A DNA stretch of 64,000 nucleotides. Source: Brevibacillus laterosporus. GTDB taxonomy: Bacteria > Bacillota > Bacilli > Brevibacillales > Brevibacillaceae. Numbering within the stretch: position 1 is the first letter of the stretch; each line of letters begins with the position of its first letter. The position numbers and the translations under genes were made by a program. Location of the stretch: NCBI GenBank assembly GCA_007833815.1, contig CP033464.1, positions 1,410,001-1,474,000 of the forward strand, in the 5' to 3' direction. This document shows positions 18,593 to 26,407 of the stretch, in pieces. The notes beneath the pieces were generated by a model, which was not told the DNA's origin, did no database searches, and saw only the letters and a program-made list of their open reading frames with translations.

Positions 18593-19363
18593 ATGAAAAA
18601 GGTAAAAAGTAAAATCGTGATTGGTGTGTTAGCAGTTGGTTTGGTTGGTAGCTTAGGTACTGCATTTGCGGCGGTTGACGTGGGAGGACAGCTTAAAAAT
18701 TGGTATGACAAACAATTCTCTGCTTCAACAGCATCTATTGTGACAGAAACGGCTAAATATGGAAACGAACAAAAGGCAATTACAGATAATGAGTTAAATA
18801 AGCTAAAAAATCAGGTTTCTGACCGTGTTAAGCAAGCAGGTACCGAAGAAGCAAATCGTGCTGTAGCATCACTAACGGCTGCTAAAAACGATTATTTGAA
18901 TGCTTTGAGAGGCAAAACGAACGAAATCAAAGGCAACATGCAGAATCAATACAATCAAAACGTAGAAGGAATCAAGCAGGAAATTAACAAAGCAGCTAAT
19001 CATACAAAAGTCAATTCGATAATCGATCTTACCAATAAGGTGAACCACGCTGGAGAAGCGGGAAAACAAGAAATAAAAACGAACGTTACTAGTGCACAAG
19101 ACAAAGCAAAACAAGAACTAACCGGTGCGATTAACGATGCTAAAAACACGATTACTGCTTTAATCCGCGAGAAAGAAGCAAGTTCTAAAGAGGAAACAAA
19201 ACGTTTTATTGATGAAAAAGTCGCTGAAATCCAAAAAGTAGTTGATGAATCAGCGAAATTATTGGAGAAACAAGTGAAGGATGCTATCAAAGATACAGGT
19301 GTTAAAGCTGAACAGGAAGCGAAGAATAGCTTGGATCAACTAGTAGCTGACCAATTTAAATAA
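18593..19363 (+). CDS. Exported coiled-coil protein with VDV-WY signature (cassette protein 2)
   Basis: About 256 residues. Signal peptide with basic MKKVKSK, hydrophobic core and cut at GTAFAA, then VDVGGQLKNWYDKQFSAST. The remainder is Ala-, Lys-, Gln- and Glu-rich and almost wholly helical (for example KTNVTSAQDKAKQELTGAI), recalling apolipoprotein-like or fibre-forming helical proteins. ATG 18593 has AGGAG nine bases upstream; the ATG at 18584 touches that site. It is the longest helical member and is followed by a 13-bp stem-loop. Confidence 0.75.
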   Translation: MKKVKSKIVIGVLAVGLVGSLGTAFAAVDVGGQLKNWYDKQFSASTASIVTETAKYGNEQKAITDNELNKLKNQVSDRVKQAGTEEANRAVASLTAAKNDYLNALRGKTNEIKGNMQNQYNQNVEGIKQEINKAANHTKVNSIIDLTNKVNHAGEAGKQEIKTNVTSAQDKAKQELTGAINDAKNTITALIREKEASSKEETKRFIDEKVAEIQKVVDESAKLLEKQVKDAIKDTGVKAEQEAKNSLDQLVADQFK

Positions 19364-19381
19364 TAAAAACTATTATCATAC

Positions 19382-19414
19382 ATTGTCAGAGCTTCTGTTG
19401 TAAGCTCTGACAAT
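19382..19414 (+). promoter_or_regulatory. Perfect 13-bp stem-loop between cassette genes
   Basis: ATTGTCAGAGCTT and AAGCTCTGACAAT flank a 7-base loop. No T run follows, so it is unlikely to be a simple terminator. Position suggests transcript-end protection for the upstream message or attenuation of the downstream genes. Confidence 0.6.
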
Positions 19415-19435
19415 GCCCATTAAGGGGGAAAAGAT

Positions 19436-20299
19436 GTGTTAAGCAGAACGAAAAGAGAAAAGCATCGACGTAATAAAGTGCGCAAGCGAATTTTCTTTGG
19501 ATTTGTTTCTTTAAGCATGTGTTTTGGTCTAACGATGGGTGTTGCCTATGCTGATGTGGATGTTACGCAATTCTTACAAGGGTGGTATTCACAAAGTGCC
19601 GAGACAGCCAAGCAATCGGTAACTGATGCCCTAAAAACTGAGACGAAAGTACAAAAAGAGCGCTTGAAGGCAGAAATCCAACGAAAACTGCTAGAGTCGG
19701 CCGAAGATTTAAAGCAATTTACTATGGAAGAGAGATCATCACGCCTTAAATCCTTAACAGATTATTCAGGTCATCTGATCGATAATCTGGATATCTCAAA
19801 TGAAAAGGATAAGCGGCAAATAGAAAGGAAATTAGCTGCCATTCTAAGTAGTGCTCAAAATGCAATGGAGGATATGGCTGACAGCTATGAAGCCCCTTCC
19901 TTGGAGTTTGTTCCTGCTCCATCCCCCCCACCTGCCAAGGGGGGCGGAACGACAGTACCAACGCCAGAAGTACCGCCTGTACCTGTACCGAACCCAAGTG
20001 AGCCACAATCACCCGTTCCTGTACCGAACCCAAGTGAGCCGCAACCGCCCGTACCTGTACCAAATCCAAGCGAGCCGCAACTGCCTGTACCTGTACCGAA
20101 CCCAAGTGAGCCGCAATCATCCGTACCTGTACCAAATCCAAGTGAGCCGCAACCGCCTGTACCGACAACGAATCAGGAAGAGACCTTGCCACCAGTATCA
20201 GTTCCAGATGGGAATCCAACACCAGCTCCTGAGGTCTCTGCGCCAGACGAGACACAGCAACGACCAGCAGATATTCCAGACCCAGCAAATCCAGAATAA
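19436..20299 (+). CDS. Exported protein with VDV-WY signature and proline-rich repeat tail (cassette protein 3)
   Basis: 287 residues from a GTG start with AAGGGGG seven bases upstream. A long basic N-region (about 20 residues, rich in Arg and Lys) and hydrophobic core lead to a cut at GVAYAD, then VDVTQFLQGWYSQSAE. A helical part (to about 145) is followed by a Pro-rich tail with five 12-residue repeats of VPVPNPSEPQxP. Such tails usually span the cell wall. There is no LPXTG motif or second membrane anchor, so attachment, if any, is by another means. Confidence 0.75.
   Translation: MLSRTKREKHRRNKVRKRIFFGFVSLSMCFGLTMGVAYADVDVTQFLQGWYSQSAETAKQSVTDALKTETKVQKERLKAEIQRKLLESAEDLKQFTMEERSSRLKSLTDYSGHLIDNLDISNEKDKRQIERKLAAILSSAQNAMEDMADSYEAPSLEFVPAPSPPPAKGGGTTVPTPEVPPVPVPNPSEPQSPVPVPNPSEPQPPVPVPNPSEPQLPVPVPNPSEPQSSVPVPNPSEPQPPVPTTNQEETLPPVSVPDGNPTPAPEVSAPDETQQRPADIPDPANPE
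19979..20158 (+). repeat. Five tandem 36-bp coding repeats
   Basis: Five direct copies in register, each encoding VPVPNPSEPQ plus two variable residues (SP, PP, LP, SS, PP). Differences are mainly in third bases, which suggests an array of some age. The copies create a long spurious open frame on the other strand. Confidence 0.9.
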
Positions 20300-20378
20300 T
20301 CACCACTCCCAGCACCATGAACAGTCCATCAAGTGAATGAAACTATCACTCTATAAGAAAAAGGTGTCGAGGATGGAA

Positions 20379-20951
20379 ATGATAAGACTAGAAACAAAGG
20401 AAAATGATGTAGCACCTAATCAACCTAAAAAGTCATTCCAAGCCGAACTTTTTAGCTGGTTCTGTTTTTTCGTGATACTGGCAGTCGTTTACTTTCTCAT
20501 GATAAATAGCATTGGTCTAACCAAGGTAATTGGTCATTCGATGGATCCTACAATGAAGGATGGAAGCATCGTGCTGTTAAATAAAATTCCTACTCATTTC
20601 TCTGCGCCTGCTCTGGGGGATGTGGTAGTCATCCATGAAGAAGCGAAAGGATATGAGATCATTAAAAGAATTATTGGTCTGCCTGGTGATACAGTGAAAA
20701 TCGAGAAAGGGATTGTCTATGTAAATGACAGCCCACTTCCTGAACTATATACGCAAGGCATATCAAATGATATGGACCCACTTACAGTTTCGAATGATCA
20801 CATGTTTATTTTAGGAGATAATCGTACGTTGGGTGAAAGTATGGATAGCCGCGACCCTAGTGTAGGTCAATTACCCATTAAAGATATTAAGGGCTATGTT
20901 TCCTTATCGCTGTTTCCTTTTTATCGGGTAGCTAAACCCTTAGAAATCTAA
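20379..20951 (+). CDS. Second type I signal peptidase, cassette-associated
   Basis: About 190 residues. A polar N-terminus, one membrane span (about 24-43), the catalytic Ser in IGHSMDPTMKDG, the Lys in IIKRIIGLPGDTVKI and the box ILGDNRTLGESMDSR show a complete S26 enzyme. It follows the third exported protein by 79 bases and closes the cassette before a strong terminator, so it may be dedicated to its three secreted neighbours, much as SipW serves TasA. ATG 20379 has GAGG six bases upstream; in-frame ATGs at 20337 and 20373 are alternatives. Confidence 0.9.
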   Translation: MIRLETKENDVAPNQPKKSFQAELFSWFCFFVILAVVYFLMINSIGLTKVIGHSMDPTMKDGSIVLLNKIPTHFSAPALGDVVVIHEEAKGYEIIKRIIGLPGDTVKIEKGIVYVNDSPLPELYTQGISNDMDPLTVSNDHMFILGDNRTLGESMDSRDPSVGQLPIKDIKGYVSLSLFPFYRVAKPLEI

Positions 20952-20965
20952 GCTAATATTTGTAG

Positions 20966-20996
20966 AATCCAGCCTTGGTATAAGGCTGGATTTTTC
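20966..20996 (+). terminator. Terminator closing the exported-protein cassette
   Basis: Perfect 11-bp stem AATCCAGCCTT / AAGGCTGGATT, followed by TTTTTC. Confidence 0.9.
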
Positions 20997-21310
20997 TTTG
21001 ATATAAACATAATCGTAGATATAGCTAGAGATACTAAGAGAGGCTTATCCTCATTTTATTTCTCACCCCTGATACAAATGGGGTCTATTTTTTAAATATA
21101 AATAAAAGAATTCACCTAGATCACACCTTAATTTGTATAAATTGGATTATAAGAATAGAGAAAAAGCAAGCCTTATCCATTATTTTTTATAAAAGCTTGG
21201 ATGGATTAGACATAGTTTATTCACATATAAAATCTAGCTACAAATTCGACAAAAATTCGCCCAGCATTGTTCACAACATAACGATAGTTTTTAACATAAA
21301 TGTTGTTTAT
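20997..21310. other. AT-rich region upstream of cydAB without a gene
   Basis: No credible coding frame. It contains TTGTTCACAACA near 21270 and, at its end, an inverted repeat ACATAAA / TTTATGT (21295-21313) that runs into the operator below. Probably a regulatory region for the oxidase. Confidence 0.6.
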
Positions 21311-21328
21311 GTGTGATAAAATTCACAC
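21311..21328. promoter_or_regulatory. Rex/Fnr-like operator of cydAB
   Basis: GTGTGATAAAATTCACAC contains TGTGA-N6-TCACA, the core shared by Rex (redox, NADH-sensing) and Fnr/Crp sites. It lies about 40 bases before the ribosome site of a cytochrome bd operon, which Rex represses in B. subtilis (established there, inferred here). Confidence 0.6.
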
Positions 21329-21366
21329 TATATAAGAGCGATGTATGGTATGAGGGGGGAGTAAGA

Positions 21367-22683
21367 TTGGATCTGGATAGCACCATGTTAGCTCGAATAC
21401 TAACATCCGTGACGCTGGGGTTTCATATTATTTTTGCTTCAATGGGTGTTGGTATTCCTTTGGTCATCTCCATTGCTGAGTTTATTGGGATTCGTAAAAA
21501 AGACAAAGCTTATCTATTGATGGCACGCCGTTGGACTCGAGGTTTCACTGTGACAGTAGCTGTTGGGGTTGTGACAGGGACCTGTATAGGTCTACAGTTA
21601 AGCCTCTTGTGGCCATCGTTCATGAAATTGGCAGGAGAAGTCATTGCTTTGCCGTTGTTCTTAGAAACGTTTATGTTCTTCTTTGAAGCAATTTTCTTGG
21701 GAATTTATATTTATACATGGGACCGTTTTAAGAATCCGTATATTCACTGGCTCATTTCTATTCCTGTGATTATTGGTTCTACTGGTTCTGCTTTCTTTAT
21801 CATGACGGTGAATGCTTTTATGAATACACCACAGGGCTTTACGCTAGTGGACGGTGTTCTACGCGACATTCAACCAATGGCAGCAATGTTTAATCCGGCT
21901 ACACCTTCCAAGGTGGGACATATGGTCTTTGCTTCTTATGCCACTAGCGCATATGTAATGGCTGCGATTGCTGCATTAAGCATGTTAAAGGGTAAGACGC
22001 ATTCCTATCATAAAAAGGCACTTAATTTGACGCTTACGCTTGCGTTTATCTTTTCCATGGGGACTGCTGTATGGGGGGATATCGCTGGTAAATTCTTAGC
22101 AGAATATCAACCTGCGAAATTGGCAGCAGCGGAGTGGCACTTTGAGACAACCGACAAAGCCGAATTTGTTTTTGGGGGCGTTTTGGATAAAGAGAAGCAA
22201 GAAGTAAAGTATGCGATAAAGGTACCGTATGCTTTGAGTATCTTAGCGACAAACTCTCCAAATGGGGTAGTAGTGGGGTTAAATGACATTCCACGAGATG
22301 AATGGCCACCTCTGTTTATTCATTATCTGTTTGACAGTATGGCAATCATAGGTGGGTATATGGCATTAGTTCCGGTGCTTTACTTCTTGTTTGTAAAAGT
22401 GCGAAAACGTATGCCACCCAAATGGATTTTGTGGGCTTCTGTGTTTGGAGCACCACTCGGATTCTTGGCGATTGAATTTGGCTGGATGTTTGCAGAGATT
22501 GGTAGACAACCTTGGGTATTAAATGGTTATCTACGAACGGTGCATGCAGCGACGACAGCAAATAATGTCGGTGAAATGCTCATTCTTTTCTGCCTGCTGT
22601 ACGCCTTCTTGGGAACGGTGTGCGCCCTTGTCCTGAAGCGAATGTTTAAAGATAAACCAGTCGAACTGGAACTGGAAAAATAG
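21367..22683 (+). CDS. cydA: Cytochrome bd-type quinol oxidase subunit I
   Basis: Heme-bearing subunit of an oxygen reductase in the cytoplasmic membrane; oxidises quinol and reduces O2 at low oxygen. About 438 residues, nine spans. Seen are the heme His near the N-terminus (GFHIIFASMG), the GWMFAEIGRQPW motif around residue 378 and TTANNVGEM. The quinol loop is short, as in the CydA of the YthA or cyanide-insensitive type, not the long E. coli form. TTG 21367 is used because GAGGGGGG lies nine bases upstream; earlier frames would cross the operator. Confidence 0.93.
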   Translation: MDLDSTMLARILTSVTLGFHIIFASMGVGIPLVISIAEFIGIRKKDKAYLLMARRWTRGFTVTVAVGVVTGTCIGLQLSLLWPSFMKLAGEVIALPLFLETFMFFFEAIFLGIYIYTWDRFKNPYIHWLISIPVIIGSTGSAFFIMTVNAFMNTPQGFTLVDGVLRDIQPMAAMFNPATPSKVGHMVFASYATSAYVMAAIAALSMLKGKTHSYHKKALNLTLTLAFIFSMGTAVWGDIAGKFLAEYQPAKLAAAEWHFETTDKAEFVFGGVLDKEKQEVKYAIKVPYALSILATNSPNGVVVGLNDIPRDEWPPLFIHYLFDSMAIIGGYMALVPVLYFLFVKVRKRMPPKWILWASVFGAPLGFLAIEFGWMFAEIGRQPWVLNGYLRTVHAATTANNVGEMLILFCLLYAFLGTVCALVLKRMFKDKPVELELEK

Positions 22684-22702
22684 GACAGGGAGGTAGGAAT
22701 AC

Positions 22703-23725
22703 ATGTCGCTCGCACTTCTTGGCATTACAATTCTGTGGATTTTCTTGTATGGCTATTTGATTGTAGCTTCCATTGACTTTGGAGCAGGGTTTTTCGCTTA
22801 CTATTCTAGACGACGCAAGAAGGATCATATCGTTAATGGAATTATCCAGCGCTATCTATCTCCGGTCTGGGAAGTAACAAATGTATTTTTGATCTTCTTT
22901 ATTGTAGGGATCGTAGGTTTCTTTCCAGACACGGCTTACTATTATGGCACAGCGTTGTTGGTTCCCGGTAGTTTAGCTTTAGTGTTGTTGTCGTTACGTG
23001 GTTCCTTCTATGCTTTTGCACATTATGGGGCTAGAGACAGTACATTATATTATGGCATTTATGGGATTACAGGTCTGTTGCTTCCTGCTGCTTTATCTAC
23101 AGTCCTTGTGGCATCAGAGGGTGGATTTATTGTGGAAGAAGGCAACAAAATTCATCTGTTAATGGGCAAAATGTTGGCGACTCCTTACACGTATGCTGTT
23201 ATTTTATTGGCCTTAGTCAGCGTCTTGTTTATTAGTGCAACCTTTTTGACCTTTTATGCTAACAAAGCAGGAGATAAGGACGCGACCAAGTTGTTACATT
23301 CTTATGCAATGATCTGGTCGCTACCAACTATCATTGCCAGCTTGCTCGTGTTTTGGACCATTCAGATTCATAACCCAGAGCATTATAGCAAGATGGTAGA
23401 AAACGGTTGGTTTTTCATCGTATCCTTTATCTGCTTTATGGTAGCCACTTTCTTATTGTATAAACGACGTGCTTATGGCTGGGCATTTTTTGCAGTCATG
23501 CTACAGTTCTTCTTTGCTTTTTTTGGATATGGTAAGGCGCATTTGCCATACTTATTGTATCCGTACATCACAATTACAGATAGTATTAACAGCCCAGAGA
23601 TGGGGAGAGCACTGGTCATTGGGTTCATTGCAGGGCTATGTTTATTAGTTCCGTCCCTTATTTTGTTGATGAAGCTTTTCTTATTTGACGCTAAATATAT
23701 AAAAGGGGATAAGAAAACCCATTAA
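22703..23725 (+). CDS. cydB: Cytochrome bd-type quinol oxidase subunit II
   Basis: 340 residues, eight or so membrane spans, starting 19 bases after cydA with AGGGAGGTAGG upstream. N-terminal segment (GYLIVASIDFGAGFF) is the CydB signature. It has the size of YthB-type subunits. No cydCD assembly genes follow, so these must be elsewhere or unneeded. Confidence 0.92.
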   Translation: MSLALLGITILWIFLYGYLIVASIDFGAGFFAYYSRRRKKDHIVNGIIQRYLSPVWEVTNVFLIFFIVGIVGFFPDTAYYYGTALLVPGSLALVLLSLRGSFYAFAHYGARDSTLYYGIYGITGLLLPAALSTVLVASEGGFIVEEGNKIHLLMGKMLATPYTYAVILLALVSVLFISATFLTFYANKAGDKDATKLLHSYAMIWSLPTIIASLLVFWTIQIHNPEHYSKMVENGWFFIVSFICFMVATFLLYKRRAYGWAFFAVMLQFFFAFFGYGKAHLPYLLYPYITITDSINSPEMGRALVIGFIAGLCLLVPSLILLMKLFLFDAKYIKGDKKTH

Positions 23726-23744
23726 TTGTTAACATTTTTTGACA

Positions 23745-23788
23745 AGAGAAGTACTCCAGCAGTTTGGGGCTGCTTCTCTTTTTTTTCT
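23745..23788 (+). terminator. Terminator after cydB
   Basis: Outer stem AGAGAAG / CTTCTCT with inner CAGC / GCTG pairing and seven or more T. Confidence 0.8.
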
Positions 23789-23841
23789 ATTGGGGACATA
23801 TGATATATTTGAATTATCGTAAAATGAGGGGGCTATTATGT

Positions 23842-24153
23842 ATGAGCAATATCGTGAAAGAAATTACACCTGAAGAGGTGTTGACGAAATTAAATGAAAA
23901 GGCTGCCATTCAGATAATAGACGTTAGAGAACCGGAAGAGTGGGCAGCAGGTCACATTGCAGAAGCCATCCTCATTCCCTTGGGTGATGTGCCAGCTTCT
24001 CTGGAGCAATTTGATTCTTCCAAAGAAATTATCATGGTATGCCGTAGTGGAGCGAGAAGCTACCATGCTTGTGAATTTTTAAAGCATAATGGGATTGAAG
24101 CAGTAAACATGGAAGGCGGCATGCTGGCTTGGCCAGGAGAGATTGCTCGATAA
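23842..24153 (+). CDS. Rhodanese-like protein
   Basis: 103 residues, a single rhodanese domain: sulfur transfer or thiol chemistry in the cytoplasm. Motifs are IIDVREPEEWAAGHI and the active loop VCRSGARS with catalytic Cys, ending GGMLAWPG. ATG 23842 is nine bases after GAGGGGG. It is the first gene of a unit with the YtkA-like lipoprotein and SCO1 protein, so sulfur or thiol handling for oxidase copper delivery is possible (inference). Confidence 0.9.
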   Translation: MSNIVKEITPEEVLTKLNEKAAIQIIDVREPEEWAAGHIAEAILIPLGDVPASLEQFDSSKEIIMVCRSGARSYHACEFLKHNGIEAVNMEGGMLAWPGEIAR

Positions 24154-24172
24154 AGTAAAGTGGGGGAGTAAC

Positions 24173-24595
24173 ATGCCGAAACAACAGATGAAATGGTTGG
24201 GATGGTTAGGAGCAATTTTTCTGTTACTCGCCGTAACCGGTTGTGGTGGTAGCGATAAGAAGGCAGGCAACATCGAATTGCAAGCCACCCAAGATGGTTA
24301 TCAGGCGAAGCTGGAAATAAAGCCTGGAATAGCTGGAGTTAACACTTACACAGTGACGATTACCAATGACCAAGCGCAGGCAGAGTCAGGGCAAGGAGCT
24401 GTGCTGCATTTTGAGATGCCAAGCATGGACACACATGGTAAAAGTGAAAAGGAACTGAAGAAGAAAAAGGAAGCAAGCTGGCAAGAATCTGGCCCGCATA
24501 TTATGATGCCTGGTGAATGGCAGAGCACGTTGGAATGGAAAGATGATCAGGGGAAGGATCACACGTTTCTATACAACTACGAGATAAAAGAGTAG
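24173..24595 (+). CDS. YtkA/FixH-like lipoprotein
   Basis: 140 residues. A signal peptide with lipobox LAVTGC (Cys about residue 22) anchors it to the outer face of the membrane. An immunoglobulin-like YtkA domain follows, with MPSMDTHGK and HIMMPGEWQS supplying Met and His residues suited to copper. Placed directly before a SCO1 homologue, it probably assists copper insertion into heme-copper oxidases. GTGGGGGAG precedes ATG 24173. Confidence 0.8.
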   Translation: MPKQQMKWLGWLGAIFLLLAVTGCGGSDKKAGNIELQATQDGYQAKLEIKPGIAGVNTYTVTITNDQAQAESGQGAVLHFEMPSMDTHGKSEKELKKKKEASWQESGPHIMMPGEWQSTLEWKDDQGKDHTFLYNYEIKE

Positions 24596-24605
24596 GGGGA
24601 TAAAA

Positions 24606-25226
24606 ATGGATGATGTAACAGCAGGGAGCCTCTACAGAAAGTGGCTTCCCATCTTTGGAGTTATTATTGTTCTGATTGCTGTAGGTAGTGTTTTGTACAA
24701 GAGCTATTTTTCTACGGCAGATATGCCAGTTATTAAGAAGGTTCAAGATTTTACGTTGGAACGGATGGATGGAAAGAATGTCAAGCTTTCAGATTCTAAC
24801 GGTAAAGTTCGTCTCATCTCGTTTATTTTTTTACGTTGTCCCGATGTATGTCCGCTAACCACTCAGCATATGGTGGATTTACAGAATACGTTAAAAGAAG
24901 ATGGGCTGTATGGAAAAGACATAGAGTTCATTTCGGCTACATTTGATTATGAAAATGATACACCAGAAGCCTTACAGAAATACGCCAAAGCAGTTCAAGC
25001 TGATCCAAGCGGCTGGCAATTCCTACGTGGACCAGATGACGTTATGAAGCCAATATTGAATGATTTCTGGATTGGTGCGGAAAAGCAAAAAGATGGCTTA
25101 TATGTACATACAATGAAGACGTTTTTACTGGACAAAAATCAAAATATTCGTCAGATATATGGTATGGCGGATGATATGGATAAAGAAAAGATTTTGCGAG
25201 AAATGAAAAAACTAGCTAAAGAGTAA
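24606..25226 (+). CDS. SCO1/SenC family copper chaperone
   Basis: 206 residues. One N-terminal membrane span (about 14-31) holds an external thioredoxin-like domain. The metal motif CPDVCP and the distant His (VHTMKTFLLD) are the three copper ligands of Sco proteins, which load the CuA site of cytochrome oxidase. It starts ten bases after the YtkA-like gene, with GTAGGGGG upstream. Confidence 0.92.
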   Translation: MDDVTAGSLYRKWLPIFGVIIVLIAVGSVLYKSYFSTADMPVIKKVQDFTLERMDGKNVKLSDSNGKVRLISFIFLRCPDVCPLTTQHMVDLQNTLKEDGLYGKDIEFISATFDYENDTPEALQKYAKAVQADPSGWQFLRGPDDVMKPILNDFWIGAEKQKDGLYVHTMKTFLLDKNQNIRQIYGMADDMDKEKILREMKKLAKE

Positions 25227-25258
25227 TCGGTTTATTATGTGGTAAAGAGTAAAAGTTA

Positions 25259-25287
25259 AAGCTGCCAAGGAATACGGCAGCTTTTTT
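25259..25287 (+). terminator. Terminator after SCO1 gene
   Basis: Stem AAGCTGCC / GGCAGCTT, then a T run. Confidence 0.88.
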
Positions 25288-25329
25288 CTTATCCAAAAAG
25301 CTCCCCTTCAAAACCACCTCCACAAAACC

Positions 25330-25365
25330 TTAACAATCCTTAACACTCCTTTTACGTTACGTTCA
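25330..25365 (+). promoter_or_regulatory. PhoP-type box upstream of pstS
   Basis: Hexamers at a 10-base period: TTAACA, TTAACA, TTTTAC, CGTTCA. The first two match the Bacillus PhoP half-site TT(A/T/C)ACA exactly. It lies about 80-110 bases before pstS, as expected for phosphate-starvation control. Confidence 0.75.
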
Positions 25366-25366
25366 T

Positions 25367-25383
25367 TCTAGCTTTAAGCTAGA
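25367..25383. repeat. Perfect 17-bp palindrome after the Pho box
   Basis: TCTAGCTTTAAGCTAGA, 8-bp arms around one T, immediately after the PhoP box and before the pstS ribosome site. It could be an operator or a transcript-end hairpin. Confidence 0.5.
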
Positions 25384-25442
25384 GAGGTAGGATGAGAGTG
25401 TAAAAGAAATCAAATGATTGAAGGCGACGAGGGGGATTTCCT

Positions 25443-26360
25443 TTGAAAAAGATTTCATCCATTCTTATGGCAAGTATGTTATCTGTCGGGTTACTTTTAA
25501 CTGGTTGCGGAGCAGGTGGTACTTCCAATGCGACAGCACCAGCCAAACCAGAAGCGAAAACAGATAGTACTACAGCCAGCAGCGGTTCTATCACAGCTGT
25601 AGGTTCCACAGCACTGCAACCGTTAGTAGAGCAAGCGGCAAAGAAGTTTATGGAGAAAAATCAGCAAGTGCAAATTCAAGTGCAAGGTGGAGGTAGTGGT
25701 ACGGGCTTGAGCCAGGTGGCCAATGGAGCAGCTACTATCGGAAACTCTGATATTTTTGCAGAAGAAAAGAAAGGAATCCCTGCTGATCAATTGGTAGATC
25801 ACAAGATTGCTGTAGTCGGTATGGCAGCTGTGGTTCATTCAAAAGCGGGTGTAGATAATCTAACGAAACAACAATTAATTGACATCTTCACAGGCAAAGT
25901 AACCAACTGGAAAGAAGTTGGTGGAGCTGATCAAAAAATTACATTAGTAAACCGTCCGAAAAACTCTGGGACTCGTGCTACTTTCGTACAATACGCGTTA
26001 GAGGGTGCAGAGGAAGCAGAAGGCATCACAGAGGATTCTTCCGGTACAGTTCGCAAAATCATTGCTGAAACACCTGGGGCAATCGGCTATCTTGGTACTT
26101 CTTACCTCAATGACACTGTTAAAACAGTGAAACTAGATGGTGTAGAAGCTACGACGGAGAACATCGCAACGAATAAATATAAAGTGTGGGCTTATCAGCA
26201 CATGTATACAAAAGGTGAGCCAACTGGTGCACAAAAAGAATTCTTGGAATACATGACAAGTGATGAAGTACAAACAGGAATTGTACAAGAGTTGAAATAT
26301 ATCCCAGCAGCTGCCATGAAAGTGGAAAGAACAGCTAAGGGTGAGATTACACAAAAATAG
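25443..26360 (+). CDS. pstS: Phosphate ABC transporter substrate-binding lipoprotein
   Basis: 305 residues from TTG 25443 behind GAGGGGGA. Lipobox LLLTGC anchors it outside the membrane. Phosphate-binding segments are GSTALQPL, QGGGSGTGLSQ and NRPKNSGTRATF. It captures inorganic phosphate for PstCAB, whose genes follow in order. The upstream PhoP box predicts induction under phosphate limitation. Confidence 0.95.
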   Translation: MKKISSILMASMLSVGLLLTGCGAGGTSNATAPAKPEAKTDSTTASSGSITAVGSTALQPLVEQAAKKFMEKNQQVQIQVQGGGSGTGLSQVANGAATIGNSDIFAEEKKGIPADQLVDHKIAVVGMAAVVHSKAGVDNLTKQQLIDIFTGKVTNWKEVGGADQKITLVNRPKNSGTRATFVQYALEGAEEAEGITEDSSGTVRKIIAETPGAIGYLGTSYLNDTVKTVKLDGVEATTENIATNKYKVWAYQHMYTKGEPTGAQKEFLEYMTSDEVQTGIVQELKYIPAAAMKVERTAKGEITQK

Positions 26361-26407
26361 AGAACGTGTAGCTCGGGTAGGTTATCCAAATAAAGGGGGA
26401 GCGTTTA

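Noticed and set aside
19746-20318. Long minus-strand frame opposite the Pro-rich repeats
   Set aside because: It follows from the repeat array of the plus-strand gene; no ribosome site and odd composition.
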